64,000 nucleotides of DNA from CAZQFV01 sp964613665 (GCA_964613665.1 CAZTIG010000004.1:76237-140236), one strand, 5' to 3'. Positions 7,643 through 16,878 are shown, counted from the first letter of the stretch. The notes: generated from the letters alone by a model not told the origin. Translations and numbers: made by a program.

Positions 7643-10471
7643 ATGGCGGGCAAAGCCAAGCTGGTCCTCATCGACGGACACGCCCTGCTCTACCGGGCCT
7701 ATCACGCCCTGCCCCCGACGATGGTCACGGCCCAGGGAGAATCGACCAATGCCGTCTACGGTTTCCTCTCCACCGTGCTCAAGGTCCTGGCCGAGGAACG
7801 TCCCGAGCACATCGCCGTCTGCCTGGACAAGGGCCGCACCTTCCGCCACGACCTGTACGACGCGTACAAGGCCCACCGCGCCAAGATGCCCGACGACCTG
7901 CGCCCGCAGATCGACCGTGCCGAGGAGGTCCTGCACGCGCTGGGCATCCCCACCTACGGCGTCGAGGGCTATGAGGCGGACGACCTCATCGGCACGCTGG
8001 CCCGCCAGTCCAGCGAGGCCGGCCTGGATACCCTCATCGTCACGGGCGACGCCGACGCGCTCCAGCTGGTGGACGAGCGGGTCAGCGTCCTGGTGCCCGG
8101 CAAGAAGTATGCCGAGACACTCCGCTACGACCCGGCGGCAGTGCGCCAGCGCTTCGGTTTCGACCCGTCGCAGCTCATCGAGTTCAAGGCCCTCAAGGGC
8201 GATCCCTCCGACAACATCCCCGGCGTGACCGGCATCGGCGACAAGACCGCGGGGGAGCTCGTGCAGCGCTACGGCTCCCTGGAGAACGTCTACGCCCACA
8301 TCGAGGAGGTCGCGCCGCGCTACCGCAAGGCGCTGGAGGAGCATCGCGAGCAGGCCTTTCTCAGCCGCAAGCTGGCCACGATCGTGAAGGACGCCCCGGT
8401 GCAGCTCGACCTGGCCGGCAGCCGCTTCGGCACCTACGATCGCGAGGAGGTGGTGCGCCTCTTCCGCGAGCTCGAGTTCCGCAGCCTGCTGGCGCGCCTG
8501 CCCGGCGCCGGGGCCGCCCAGGCGGAACGGCCCGGCCCCTCGCGGCAGCTCTCGCTCTTTGCTGATGCGGCGGCCGAGGAGCCCGCCACGGCCGCGCCGC
8601 CGGCCGGGGCCTACCACATCGTGCGCGACGCCCCCGCCCTGCAGGAGATGCTAAGCGCGCTGGGCCACGGGCCGCTGGCCCTGGACACCGAGACAACCGC
8701 CGTGCAGCCGATGCAGGCCGAGCTGGTGGGCATCTCGCTGGCCAGCCCCGGGGGCCAGGCATGGTACATCCCACTGCGCCACCGCGGGCCCGACGGCCAG
8801 CTGCTCCCCGGCCAGCTCCCGTGGGAGGAAGCCCGGCGGCGGCTGGCCCCGCTCCTCGCAGACCCGGCCGTGCCCAAGTACGCCCACCACGCCAAGTACG
8901 ACACCCTCGTCCTGGCCGAGGAGGGGCTGGAGGTAGCCGGCCTGGCCTTTGATACGCTCATCGCCGCCCACCTGGTGGGCGCGCGGTCCGAGCTGGCCGC
9001 GGAGGGCGAGCCGGGCGAGAGCGCCGCCGGCCGCGGCGACCGCTCCATCGGCCTGAAGAGCCTGGCCTTCCGCCTGCTCGGCGTGGAGATGCACGACATC
9101 TCCGAGCTGCTGGGCAAGGGCAAGTCGCAGCGCACGATGGATTATGTCCCCATCGAGGAGGCCGGCCCGTACGCCTGCGCCGACGCCGACATGACCTGCC
9201 GCCTGCAGCGCATCCTGGCCCCGCAGCTCGTGGAGAAGGGGCTGCAGGCGCTCTACAGCGAGGTGGAGCTGCCGCTCGTGGATGTGCTGCGCGACATGGA
9301 GCGGGCCGGCGTCGCCCTGGACGTGGCCTTTCTGCACGAGATGTCCGGCCGGCTACAGCAGTCGCTGCTGGAGCTGGAGGAGCGCATCTACCAGGCCGCC
9401 GGCTACGCCTTCAACATCAACTCCTCGCAGCAGTTGAGCGAGGTCCTGTTCCACAAGCTGGGCCTGCCGACGAGCGCCAGCAGCAAGCTCAAGTCGGGCA
9501 TCTACTCAACCGCCAGCGACGTGCTGGAAAGGCTGAGGCAGCAACATCCCGTCGCCGAAGCCGTGCTGAACCACCGCGAGCTGGCCAAGCTCAAGTCGAC
9601 CTACGCGGACGCGCTGCCGCTCCTGGTCAACCGGCGCACCGGGCGCGTGCACACGTCGTTCAACCAGACCGCCACCTCGACCGGCCGGCTGTCCTCCTCC
9701 GACCCCAACCTGCAGAACATCCCCATCCGCACCGAGCTGGGGCGGCAGGTGCGCAAGGCCTTTGTGGCCGAGCCCGGCTGCGTGCTCCTCTCGGCCGACT
9801 ACTCGCAGGTCGAGCTGCGCATCCTGGCCCACCTCTCGCAGGACCCCGGGCTGCTGGAGGCCTTTGCCCAGGGGGAGGACATCCACGCCAGCACGGCCGA
9901 GACCCTCTTTGGCGTGCCGCACGAGCAGGTCACGGCGGATCAGCGCCGCGTGGCCAAGACGGTCAACTTCGGGCTGATGTACGGGATGAGCGAGTACGGC
10001 CTAGCCAGCCGCCTGGGGATCGACCAGGACGTCGCCGCGCGCTTCATCGCCACCTACTTTGGCCGCTACGCCGGCGTCAAGCGCTACATCGAGGAGACGC
10101 TGCGCCAGGGGCGCGAGCTGGGCTATGTCGTCACGGTGCTGGGGCGGCGCCGCTACTTCCCCGAGCTGCGCAGCCCCAACCCCAACCTGCGCGGGCGGGC
10201 GGAGCGTGAGGCCATCAACATGCCCATCCAGGGCACCGCCGCCGACATCATCAAGATCGCCATGGTCCGGCTGCACCGCGCCCTGGCCGCCGCGGGCCTG
10301 CGCAGCCGCATGATCCTGCAGGTGCACGACGAGCTCGTGCTGGAGGTCCCGCACGACGAGGTCGGCACGGTGCTGCCGCTGGTGAAGCAGATGATGGAAG
10401 AGGCCTATCGCCTCGACGCACCGCTGCAGGTCGACGCGCACACCGGCCCGACGTGGGGAGACCTGAAGTAG
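7643..10471 (+). CDS. polA: DNA polymerase I
   Basis: 942 residues, the usual length for a three-domain Pol I. The N-terminal 5'-3' exonuclease (about 1-290) begins with DGHALLYRAYHALP. The 3'-5' proofreading domain appears intact: Exo I DTE at 348-350, a KYDTL Exo II-like stretch and YACADAD for Exo III. The polymerase domain has motif A DYSQVELRI (Asp719), motif B RRVAKTVNFGLMYG and motif C QVHDE (Asp896). It fills gaps and removes primers in replication and repair. A strong ribosome site (CAGGAGGGGG) precedes ATG 7643. It is in the miaB operon, with the deacetylase gene 28 bases downstream. Confidence 0.97.
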   Translation: MAGKAKLVLIDGHALLYRAYHALPPTMVTAQGESTNAVYGFLSTVLKVLAEERPEHIAVCLDKGRTFRHDLYDAYKAHRAKMPDDLRPQIDRAEEVLHALGIPTYGVEGYEADDLIGTLARQSSEAGLDTLIVTGDADALQLVDERVSVLVPGKKYAETLRYDPAAVRQRFGFDPSQLIEFKALKGDPSDNIPGVTGIGDKTAGELVQRYGSLENVYAHIEEVAPRYRKALEEHREQAFLSRKLATIVKDAPVQLDLAGSRFGTYDREEVVRLFRELEFRSLLARLPGAGAAQAERPGPSRQLSLFADAAAEEPATAAPPAGAYHIVRDAPALQEMLSALGHGPLALDTETTAVQPMQAELVGISLASPGGQAWYIPLRHRGPDGQLLPGQLPWEEARRRLAPLLADPAVPKYAHHAKYDTLVLAEEGLEVAGLAFDTLIAAHLVGARSELAAEGEPGESAAGRGDRSIGLKSLAFRLLGVEMHDISELLGKGKSQRTMDYVPIEEAGPYACADADMTCRLQRILAPQLVEKGLQALYSEVELPLVDVLRDMERAGVALDVAFLHEMSGRLQQSLLELEERIYQAAGYAFNINSSQQLSEVLFHKLGLPTSASSKLKSGIYSTASDVLERLRQQHPVAEAVLNHRELAKLKSTYADALPLLVNRRTGRVHTSFNQTATSTGRLSSSDPNLQNIPIRTELGRQVRKAFVAEPGCVLLSADYSQVELRILAHLSQDPGLLEAFAQGEDIHASTAETLFGVPHEQVTADQRRVAKTVNFGLMYGMSEYGLASRLGIDQDVAARFIATYFGRYAGVKRYIEETLRQGRELGYVVTVLGRRRYFPELRSPNPNLRGRAEREAINMPIQGTAADIIKIAMVRLHRALAAAGLRSRMILQVHDELVLEVPHDEVGTVLPLVKQMMEEAYRLDAPLQVDAHTGPTWGDLK

Positions 10472-10499
10472 GCCGGCGCGCCGCGCGCGGCGAGGATTC

Positions 10500-11345
10500 A
10501 TGTCCATGGACCAAACGCGCACCCTGCTGGCCCTCTTTGCCCATCCCGACGACGAGAGCTTCGCCGCCGGCGGGACGCTGGCCCGCTGCGCCGACCAGGG
10601 CGTGCGCGTCGTGCTGGCCACCGCGACGCGCGGCGAGGCCGGCATCGTCCACGACGCGGGGGCGGGCACCCCTGCCGACATGGGCCGGGTGCGCGAGGGC
10701 GAGCTGCGCTGCGCCTGCGCCGTCCTGGGGGTCCGGGAGCTGCGCTTCCTGGGCTATCGCGACTCGGGGATGGCCGGCACGCCGGAGAACGAGCATCCCG
10801 CGGCCCTCTGCCGGGCGGACCCCGAGGAGGTCGTCGGGCGCGTCCTGGACCTCTTTCGCGAGTTCGCGCCGCAGGTGGTGCTCACCTTCGGCCCCGACGG
10901 CGGCTACGGCCACCCTGACCATGTGGCCGTCCACCGCCACGCCACGGCCGCCTGGGAGCGGGCCGGCGAGCTGCCCGGCGTGCCCCCGCCGCGCAAGCTC
11001 TACTACACGGCGGTCTCGGAGCGCACCTTTCGCCGCATCCGCGAGGCCATGTGGCGGCACGGGCTGATCCCGCAGATGCCCTCGGAGGAGGAGATCGCTC
11101 GGCGCAGCGTCCCCGAGGAGGCCATCACCACGGAGATCGACGTGCGGGGCTTCCTGGAGCGCAAGGTCCAGGCCCTGCGCTGCCACCGCACGCAGCTGGC
11201 GCCGGACCATCCCTGGCTGAACTTGCCGCCGGCCTTTCGCCAGGAGTACATGGGCTACGAGTACTTTCGCCTGGCGCGCACACGGGGGGTCGCCATGGCG
11301 GGCAGGGAGGGAGATCTCTTCGCCGGCCTGGACGAGGTCCCCTAG
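10500..11345 (+). CDS. PIG-L/LmbE family deacetylase
   Basis: A 281-residue zinc-dependent deacetylase of the LmbE-like fold. The metal motif AHPDDE is at residues 14-19 and the second metal-binding element is YGHPDH further on. Family members remove N-acetyl groups from GlcNAc-linked substrates such as mycothiol and bacillithiol precursors or glycolipids. The substrate here is unknown. It is the last gene of the miaB-polA operon. Its stop overlaps the stop of the convergent FemAB-like gene by four bases. ATG 10500 and ATG 10506 are both possible; I took the first because GGCGAGG stands just before it. Confidence 0.85.
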   Translation: MSMDQTRTLLALFAHPDDESFAAGGTLARCADQGVRVVLATATRGEAGIVHDAGAGTPADMGRVREGELRCACAVLGVRELRFLGYRDSGMAGTPENEHPAALCRADPEEVVGRVLDLFREFAPQVVLTFGPDGGYGHPDHVAVHRHATAAWERAGELPGVPPPRKLYYTAVSERTFRRIREAMWRHGLIPQMPSEEEIARRSVPEEAITTEIDVRGFLERKVQALRCHRTQLAPDHPWLNLPPAFRQEYMGYEYFRLARTRGVAMAGREGDLFAGLDEVP

Positions 11346-12382
11346 CCGCCCAGAAGGCCGCGGTAGGCCCGGTACAGCCATGGCCGAAAGGGGCAGTCGT
11401 ACGCTCCCACCAGGCGGATCGGCCGGCCGAGCTGGCCGCAGAAGCCCAGCTTGAAGGCGGCCACCCCGGCCATGCCGTCGGCGCCCTCCTCGGCTCCCTC
11501 CTCTCCCTCCTCGCCGGTCACGCCCTCGGGGATGCCCCCCCAGAGGTCGTAGCGCGTGCAGCCGTGGTCGCGGGCCCAGCGCATGGCCTCGAACTGCAGG
11601 AGGTAGGTGGGCCGGTGCTTGTGGCCCTCGCTGCGCGAGCCGGCGTACAGGTTGACCGCCTCGGGGCCAAAGGCGCTCACCCAGTGGCCCGCCAGGACCT
11701 GGCCCTCCCGCTCGGCCAGGAGAATGACCCCACGCCCGTCGGCGTGCAACAGGCGCTCGGCCTCCTGGTAGTAGGCCGGCGTGTGCACGTTGAACTCGTG
11801 CCGCCGGGCAGTCTCCAGCAGGATGTCGTGAAAGAGGGCCAGGTCGGCGCTGCCCTGGGCCGGCCGCACCGTCACCCCGCGCCGGCCGGCCAGGCGGACG
11901 TTGTAGCGCGTCTTCAGCTTCATGCGCGACAGCAGGGCCTCGTCGTCGGCGGCCACGTCGATGACCACGCTGCTGCGCGGCTGCACCGTGCGGCTGGGTC
12001 GAAAGCCGAGCTCGTGCAGCCGGCTGCCCCAGGCTGGGTCGTCGGGCAGGTTCGGTTCGACCTTGACAAAGACCGCCCCCTGCTCGCGGCAGGCCGCGGC
12101 GACGGCCTCCAGGAGAGGCCGCAGGAGCGCCTCGTCGGCCCAATCGACCACCGGGCCCCGCGGCACATAGGCCAGCGCCACCCCGGCGACCCGGCGGAAC
12201 AGGACCTGCGCAGCAGCCACGATGCGGCCCTCGTCGCAGAGGGCCAGGCGCAGCGCCTGCCAGCCAAAGGCCGACTTGAGCTCGCCCCAGGCGTAGCTCT
12301 GCAGCAGGTGGCCCCGCGGGTGCGCCGCAACAAAGGCGTCCCAGGCGGCTCGCTCCGGCGCTGTGGTGCAGGTGAGGGGCAT
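11342..12382 (-). CDS. FemAB-like peptidyltransferase/GNAT-fold protein
   Basis: 346 residues resembling FemA/FemB/FmhB proteins, which use aminoacyl-tRNA to add amino acids to the peptidoglycan stem peptide and consist of two GNAT-like lobes. Family-like segments include the N-terminal HLLQSYAWGELKSAFGW and the C-terminal ATYLLQFEAMRWARDHG-type region followed by YDLWGG. A Glu/Gly-rich insert (EEGEEGAEEGADG) comes near the end. I chose ATG 12382 because GGAGGAG lies nine bases upstream; the longer frame to 12466 would abut the HtrA gene. Substrate specificity cannot be read from sequence. Confidence 0.8.
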   Translation of the reverse strand: MPLTCTTAPERAAWDAFVAAHPRGHLLQSYAWGELKSAFGWQALRLALCDEGRIVAAAQVLFRRVAGVALAYVPRGPVVDWADEALLRPLLEAVAAACREQGAVFVKVEPNLPDDPAWGSRLHELGFRPSRTVQPRSSVVIDVAADDEALLSRMKLKTRYNVRLAGRRGVTVRPAQGSADLALFHDILLETARRHEFNVHTPAYYQEAERLLHADGRGVILLAEREGQVLAGHWVSAFGPEAVNLYAGSRSEGHKHRPTYLLQFEAMRWARDHGCTRYDLWGGIPEGVTGEEGEEGAEEGADGMAGVAAFKLGFCGQLGRPIRLVGAYDCPFRPWLYRAYRGLLGG

Positions 12383-12466
12383 CGGGCGATACTCCTCCTG
12401 CTTACGACGCGGTATCGGCCAGGCGTACGGTGCCTTCCGCCCGGCCCGCACGGGCGCCCACCGCAC

Positions 12467-13687
12467 TCAGGGCCGCTCGCCCAGCGTCACCGTCAGCTCC
12501 ATCATCTGCCCGCCGCGGCTCAGCTCCACGGTGACCTGCTGGCCGGAGCGGTAGTGCGAGAGGACGTTGATCAGCGGGTGGTCCTCGTCGAGCGCATAGT
12601 CGCCAATGCGGACGATGATGTCGTCCTGGCGGATGCCGGCCAGGGCGGCCGGGCCGCCGGCCGTGGCCTCGGTCACGTAGACGCCGTGGTCCACGGGCAG
12701 ACCGTAGTAGGCGGCCAGGCTGGGAGTGACGGTGACCGTGCGCACGCCCAGGTAGGGCCGCGTCACCTTGCCCCGGGCGATCAGCTCGTCGACCACGTAG
12801 CGGGCAGTGTTGCTGGGGATGGAGAACCCCAGCCCCTCGGCCACGTCGCCGCTGTAGCTGCTGCCGCGGATGATCGCCGTGTTGATGCCGATGACCTCGC
12901 CGCGCAGGCTGACCAGGGGCCCGCCGCTGTTGCCGTGGTTGATGGCGGCATCGGTCTGGATCATGCCCTCCATGATCACGTCCTGGGAGGCCTGCAGGCT
13001 GCGGCCCAGGCCGCTGATCACGCCGGTGGTGACGGTGTTGCGAAAGTCCCCCAGCGCGCTGCCGATGGCGATGACCTGCTGCCCCACGAGCAGGGCGTCC
13101 GAGTCTCCCAGAGCAGCAAAGGGGTAGCCGTCGCCCTCGACGCGGATCACGGCCAGGTCGCTGAAGGGGTAGTCGTGCCCGATCAGCGTGGCCGGCTTGC
13201 TGGTCCCGTCGGGGAAGATGACCGTCAGCTCCACCGCCTGCTCCACCACGTGGTAGTTGGTGACGATATAGCCGCGCGGGTCGATGATCACCCCGGAGCC
13301 GCTGGCCTCCGGCGACGGTCCCACCCGCCCCCAGATGTCGCGCTGCGCCTCCATCCTGTTGACCACGGTGACCACGGCCGGCCCGATCTGCTGTACCACG
13401 GCAGCGATCGGGTCGGCTCCTTCGGCTGTCGATTGCTGAGCCACCGGCACCGGCGCCGGCAAGGTCGCCTGGGCGACCGGCAGCCCCTGGCTGCCCTGCG
13501 TGCGCAGCACCAGGTAGGCGGCCCCTCCGCCGATCAGCCCGCCCATCATGCCACCGAGGACCAGGCTGACCAGGATCGCCGCCAGGAGCAGCCGCCGGCC
13601 CCAGCGGGAGAACGACGCGGGCGTCAGCCAGCCCGCCGGTTGGCGCGGCGGCTGCGGAGCCTGTTGGAAGCCGTACCCATCGAGCAC
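12467..13687 (-). CDS. Membrane-anchored HtrA/DegP-type serine protease with PDZ domain
   Basis: 406 residues. A Pro/Gln-rich cytoplasmic head is followed by one transmembrane helix (about residues 33-60, rich in Leu, Gly and Ala), then a trypsin-like domain outside the membrane. The catalytic triad is visible: His in TNYHVVEQ, Asp in FSDLAVIRV and Ser in GNSGGPL. One PDZ domain closes the protein (HGVYVTEATAGGPAALAGI). Such proteases degrade misfolded envelope proteins. I chose GTG 13687 because GGAGG stands six bases before it, and the longer open frame upstream is not protein-like. Confidence 0.92.
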   Translation of the reverse strand: MLDGYGFQQAPQPPRQPAGWLTPASFSRWGRRLLLAAILVSLVLGGMMGGLIGGGAAYLVLRTQGSQGLPVAQATLPAPVPVAQQSTAEGADPIAAVVQQIGPAVVTVVNRMEAQRDIWGRVGPSPEASGSGVIIDPRGYIVTNYHVVEQAVELTVIFPDGTSKPATLIGHDYPFSDLAVIRVEGDGYPFAALGDSDALLVGQQVIAIGSALGDFRNTVTTGVISGLGRSLQASQDVIMEGMIQTDAAINHGNSGGPLVSLRGEVIGINTAIIRGSSYSGDVAEGLGFSIPSNTARYVVDELIARGKVTRPYLGVRTVTVTPSLAAYYGLPVDHGVYVTEATAGGPAALAGIRQDDIIVRIGDYALDEDHPLINVLSHYRSGQQVTVELSRGGQMMELTVTLGERP

Positions 13688-13769
13688 ATCACACCTCCAG
13701 GCCTGCCACGAAGATACCTCAGGGCCGTTGCCATCGTAGCAGGACCAGATGAAAGGCACGTGAGATGGC

Positions 13770-14243
13770 TCACCGGGCGGAGCGGACGGCCCACTCCACG
13801 GCCTCCGCGGGCGAGGCGGCGTAGCGGATGCGCTCCTCGGGTCGCCCGTCGCCGCGGACCAGGCGCCAGGTGCCCAGCCCGACGACCGGCCGGCCGGCCT
13901 TGAGCGCCAGGGCGATCTCGGAGAGCGTCCCGGCCTCGCCAGCGATGGCAATCACGGCCTGGGCCGACAGGACCAACACCACGTTGCGCGCCTGGCCCAG
14001 CCCCGTAGCGAGCGGCAGGTCCACGTACGGGTTGGCCGCCGCGGCCTCGGCTCCCGGCAGAATGCCCACGGTGAGGCCTCCGGCCTCGCGGGCCCCGCGG
14101 CAGGCGGCCTCCATCACCCCGCCCAGGCCGCCGCACAGGAGCACGGCCCCGGCCTGGGCCAGCAGCCGGCCCGTCGCGAGGGCCTGCTCGTAGACCGCGG
14201 CAGCGCACTCCGCGGGTCCGCAGACGGCGATGCGCGGCCTCAC
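13770..14243 (-). CDS. TIGR00725/LOG-family-like nucleotide-binding protein
   Basis: 157 residues with a Rossmann-like fold. The sequence has LLCGGLGGVMEAACRGA near residue 40 and GEAGTLSEIALALKAGRP near residue 105, the GGxGxMxA and GGxGTxxE-type motifs of LOG/TIGR00725 proteins. These relate to cytokinin-type phosphoribohydrolases and molybdenum-carrier-like proteins, so an activity on nucleoside monophosphates is possible but not shown. Its GTG start overlaps the TGA stop of the small gene upstream (GTGA), which indicates translational coupling. A GA-rich ribosome site precedes it. Confidence 0.82.
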   Translation of the reverse strand: MRPRIAVCGPAECAAAVYEQALATGRLLAQAGAVLLCGGLGGVMEAACRGAREAGGLTVGILPGAEAAAANPYVDLPLATGLGQARNVVLVLSAQAVIAIAGEAGTLSEIALALKAGRPVVGLGTWRLVRGDGRPEERIRYAASPAEAVEWAVRSAR

Positions 14244-14413
14244 CGCGAGGCCCCCCCTCGCCGCGCCGGCAGCCCCTTGGCTTTGGCGATCTCCTCCCGT
14301 GTGGCGCCGTACTGCCGGGCCAAGCGCTCCAACTGGCGGATCTCGGCCCGGTCGGCCTTTTTGCGGCAGGCCTCGCGGATCTGCCGCAGCAACGCGAGCT
14401 TGTTCCAGGGCAT
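14240..14413 (-). CDS. Small basic helical protein, 57 aa
   Basis: A short gene that is easily missed. ATG 14413 follows AGGAG with five bases between, and the frame ends in TGA inside the GTGA that starts the next gene. The product is mostly charged helix (MPWNKLALLRQIREAC..., then RLARQYGATREEIAKAK). It has a Gln/Arg-rich amphipathic pattern that could form a coiled coil or bind nucleic acid. I do not recognise the family. Evidence for it being real is the ribosome site, the four-base overlap with the LOG-like gene and a protein-like composition. Confidence 0.65.
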   Translation of the reverse strand: MPWNKLALLRQIREACRKKADRAEIRQLERLARQYGATREEIAKAKGLPARRGGASR

Positions 14414-14451
14414 GGTCTCTCCTTCGCACCGCGCCGCACGATCCGGGATGC

Positions 14452-15204
14452 CTAGCCGACCTTGGTGCCGCAGCCGGAGCAGAACTTAGCCCCGGGGGCC
14501 AGGCTCGCGCCGCAGGTGGGACAGGTGGCAGGAGCGGCGGCGGCGCGCTCGATCTTGGTGCCGCACTGGGGGCAGAACTTGGCCTCGCCCACCGCCGCAC
14601 CGCACTTCGGGCAGGTGCTGGCGGCAGGCTGGACCATCGCGCTGCCGCAGTTCGGGCAGAACTTGGTGCCGGCAGGCGCCATCGTGCCGTCCCGTGGGCA
14701 GCGCGCCGCGCCGGCCTGCGCCTGCTGCACCGCCTGGCTCACGCCCTGGAAGAGCCCTCCGAGGCCCAGCGCGCTGGCGAACCCCTTCACCGCCCCGGCA
14801 GCCTGTTCGGCCTGCGCCTGGGCGATCTCGGCCTGGCGCGGGCTGTCTTCCCGGCAATAGCCCGTCTTCAAGTCGAAATCGGGCAGGCAGACGACGCGCC
14901 CGCAGGTCGGGCAGAGGCGAAAGTTGGACTCTACCTGCTGCCAGGCCGCCTCGAGCTGCTGCGGCGTCAGGGCGTGGGAGTAGCGCGGGTCCTCCCGCGT
15001 GGCCATGCTGCTGGCGATCGAGCCGACGATGGGGATGTTGCTCAGCAGGCCGCGGCCTGCCTCCCGCCCAACCTCCCGCGTCACCGTGCTCTTGACGTCG
15101 GGCTGACTGCGGTACTCGCGCTCGCACAGATCGCAGTAGAACACCGCATAGGGACCCAGCCCGTCGTTGCGGACGTCGTAGCGGGGCATTCTCGTGGCAG
15201 CCAT
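14452..15204 (-). CDS. Multi zinc-ribbon protein
   Basis: 250 residues with several CxxC pairs. An N-terminal pair CDLC and a CPTC follow an unusual hydrophobic stretch (SNIPIVGSIASSMA). The C-terminal 80 residues hold tandem zinc ribbons with CPNC, CPKC, CPQC, CPTC and CSGC knuckles. The middle region is Gln/Ala-rich helix (about 120-170). Proteins of this type bind zinc and act as adaptors. No catalytic domain is visible. It has its own strong promoter 50 bases upstream and a GAGGAGGAG ribosome site. Confidence 0.82.
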   Translation of the reverse strand: MAATRMPRYDVRNDGLGPYAVFYCDLCEREYRSQPDVKSTVTREVGREAGRGLLSNIPIVGSIASSMATREDPRYSHALTPQQLEAAWQQVESNFRLCPTCGRVVCLPDFDLKTGYCREDSPRQAEIAQAQAEQAAGAVKGFASALGLGGLFQGVSQAVQQAQAGAARCPRDGTMAPAGTKFCPNCGSAMVQPAASTCPKCGAAVGEAKFCPQCGTKIERAAAAPATCPTCGASLAPGAKFCSGCGTKVG

Positions 15205-15253
15205 CGTCTCCTCCTCTCTGCCAAGCCGCAAGCCCACTGAACCGGATGAGGGC

Positions 15254-15282
15254 AGTATATCCCCCCGATGGGGCTTTGTCAA
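15254..15282 (-). promoter_or_regulatory. sigma70-type promoter for the zinc-ribbon gene
   Basis: Minus strand TTGACA (15282-15277), 17-base spacer, TATACT (15259-15254). It is close to consensus and lies 50 bases before ATG 15204. Confidence 0.8.
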
Positions 15283-15299
15283 TCTGTGCGATCCTCTCT

Positions 15300-15956
15300 C
15301 TACCTGGCCCTCTCCTCCAGCATATCCCGATCCAGCACCACCGCCCGGCCACGCTCCATGCGCACGACACCCTCGTCCTGCCAGGTCCGCAGCACGCGCC
15401 CGACCATCTCCCGCACGGTGCCCAGGTGGGCGGCGATCTCCTCCTGGGTCCACCGCCGGCCGGGCAGGGCGCCCGCCGACGTCAGCAGGAAGCGGGCCAG
15501 CCGCGAGCTGACCGTGCGGAAGGACAGGTCCTCCACCAGCCCCACGAGCTGCCGCAGCTTGCCCGAGAAGTCGGCCAGGACGTTGCGGGCGATCTGCGGG
15601 ATCGCCTCGATCAGCCCGAGAAAGGCGGCGCCGGCAAAGGCATAGACCTCCACCTCGGTCAGAGCCACGGCGCTGGCCGGGTTGGCCCCGCCGTCGAAGA
15701 GCGGAACCAGGTTCAGCCCCTCGCCCGGCCCGAGCAGGGCCAGCACCTGCTCGCGCCCCTCGGCGGAGACCATGCTGACGCGCACCCGCCCGCTGGCCAC
15801 CAGGTACACCGCGGTGCACGGTTGCCCCTCCAGCAGCAGCGTGTCGCCGCGGGCAAAGGTCTGCCTGCGCGCCACCGCCGCGACGCGGGCCAGCTGGCGC
15901 TCGTCGAGGCCGGCCAGGACAGGGAAGCGGGAGAGCGGGGCCGATTTGCTAGGCAA
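15300..15956 (-). CDS. Crp/Fnr-family transcription regulator
   Basis: 218 residues. An N-terminal cyclic-nucleotide-binding-like beta barrel (about 10-125) carries GDTLLLEGQPCTAVYLV and GREQVLALLGPGEG, and a long dimer helix follows. A C-terminal winged helix has the recognition helix in TQEEIAAHLGTVREMVGRVL. The Cys pattern of an Fnr iron-sulfur sensor is absent, so the ligand is unknown. TTG 15956 is taken as start because GGGAGG lies six bases upstream. It overlaps the end of tmk by eight bases, so the two are probably translated from one mRNA starting at hutH. Confidence 0.88.
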   Translation of the reverse strand: MPSKSAPLSRFPVLAGLDERQLARVAAVARRQTFARGDTLLLEGQPCTAVYLVASGRVRVSMVSAEGREQVLALLGPGEGLNLVPLFDGGANPASAVALTEVEVYAFAGAAFLGLIEAIPQIARNVLADFSGKLRQLVGLVEDLSFRTVSSRLARFLLTSAGALPGRRWTQEEIAAHLGTVREMVGRVLRTWQDEGVVRMERGRAVVLDRDMLEERAR

Positions 15957-16878
15957 CGGCCGCCTCCCGGCAGGCCTGCTGCGCCAGCCGCTCCAGGAGG
16001 CCGGCCCAGTGCCCACCTGTCAGCTCCGCCGGCACGGCCACGGCGACGCCGTCGCCCGGCCAGGCGAAGCGCACGCGCAGCGGCGCGCGGCTGCACGCCG
16101 TGTCCACCTCGACCTCCAGGCCGTCTTGGCCACGGCGGACGCCGCGCAGCGACAGGCCCTCCTGCTCGTGCAGCAGCCGGCGGAGGAGCGGCAGGAAGAG
16201 CGCGCCCTCCTGCCGCGCCAGCGCCAGCTGCGCCCGCGGCTCGGTCACCAGGGTGGGATCGAAGAGGGCCTGCACCCGGGCCCAGAGCACGTCCGCCACG
16301 GCCGGAGCCGGGAGTGCCCCGTCGACCACCTGGATGGCCTCGCGCTGCTGCAGGCGGCGCATCGCCCGGTAGTAGCTCTGGCGCACGCGCGCCAGCGCTT
16401 CCTCGCGCTCGAAGAGCTCCTTGCGCTCGCCCTGCCGGCCGCCGATGCGCTCCAGGCACGCCGCCACCGACACCTCCAGGAAGAGCGTCAGGTCGGGCCG
16501 CATGGCCCGGCTATTGAGCGCGTACACCCAGGAGAAGCCGGCGGCCAGGGTCTGGTAGGCCAGCGAGGAGAGGTAGTAGCGGTCGCAGAGGACGTTCTCG
16601 CCGCGCCGCAGCCGCTCGGCGATGCCGGCGGGGCCGTAGACGTGGTCCAGGCGGTCGGCGGCAAAGAGCAGGGCCAGGGCGCGGGGGTCCGTGACCAGGT
16701 TGCCCTCCAGGACGCGGCGGATGAGCAAGCCGGCCGGGCGGTCGGTCGGCTCCCAGGTGCACCAGACCGGCCCGCGAGCCGCCAACCTCTCCCCCAGCAG
16801 GCGCGACTGCGTCGTCGTGCCGGCGCCGTCGAGTCCCTCCAGGACGACCAGCTTGCCCGGTCCCGGGTTCGGCCTCAT
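15949..16878 (-). CDS. tmk: Thymidylate kinase-like protein with C-terminal extension
   Basis: 309 residues, about 100 more than a usual dTMP kinase. The N-terminal 210 residues look like thymidylate kinase: VLEGLDGAGTTTQ at residues 12-24, then DRYYLSSLAYQ (the DRYxxSxxAYQ element) and a lid segment KELFEREEALARVRQSYYR. The P-loop Lys of GxxGxGKT is replaced by Thr21, so catalysis may be altered or use a different residue. The extra C-terminal domain is rich in Leu, Arg and Val and is not recognised. Its ATG overlaps the hutH stop (ATGA), an odd operon partner. Confidence 0.8.
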   Translation of the reverse strand: MRPNPGPGKLVVLEGLDGAGTTTQSRLLGERLAARGPVWCTWEPTDRPAGLLIRRVLEGNLVTDPRALALLFAADRLDHVYGPAGIAERLRRGENVLCDRYYLSSLAYQTLAAGFSWVYALNSRAMRPDLTLFLEVSVAACLERIGGRQGERKELFEREEALARVRQSYYRAMRRLQQREAIQVVDGALPAPAVADVLWARVQALFDPTLVTEPRAQLALARQEGALFLPLLRRLLHEQEGLSLRGVRRGQDGLEVEVDTACSRAPLRVRFAWPGDGVAVAVPAELTGGHWAGLLERLAQQACREAAVA

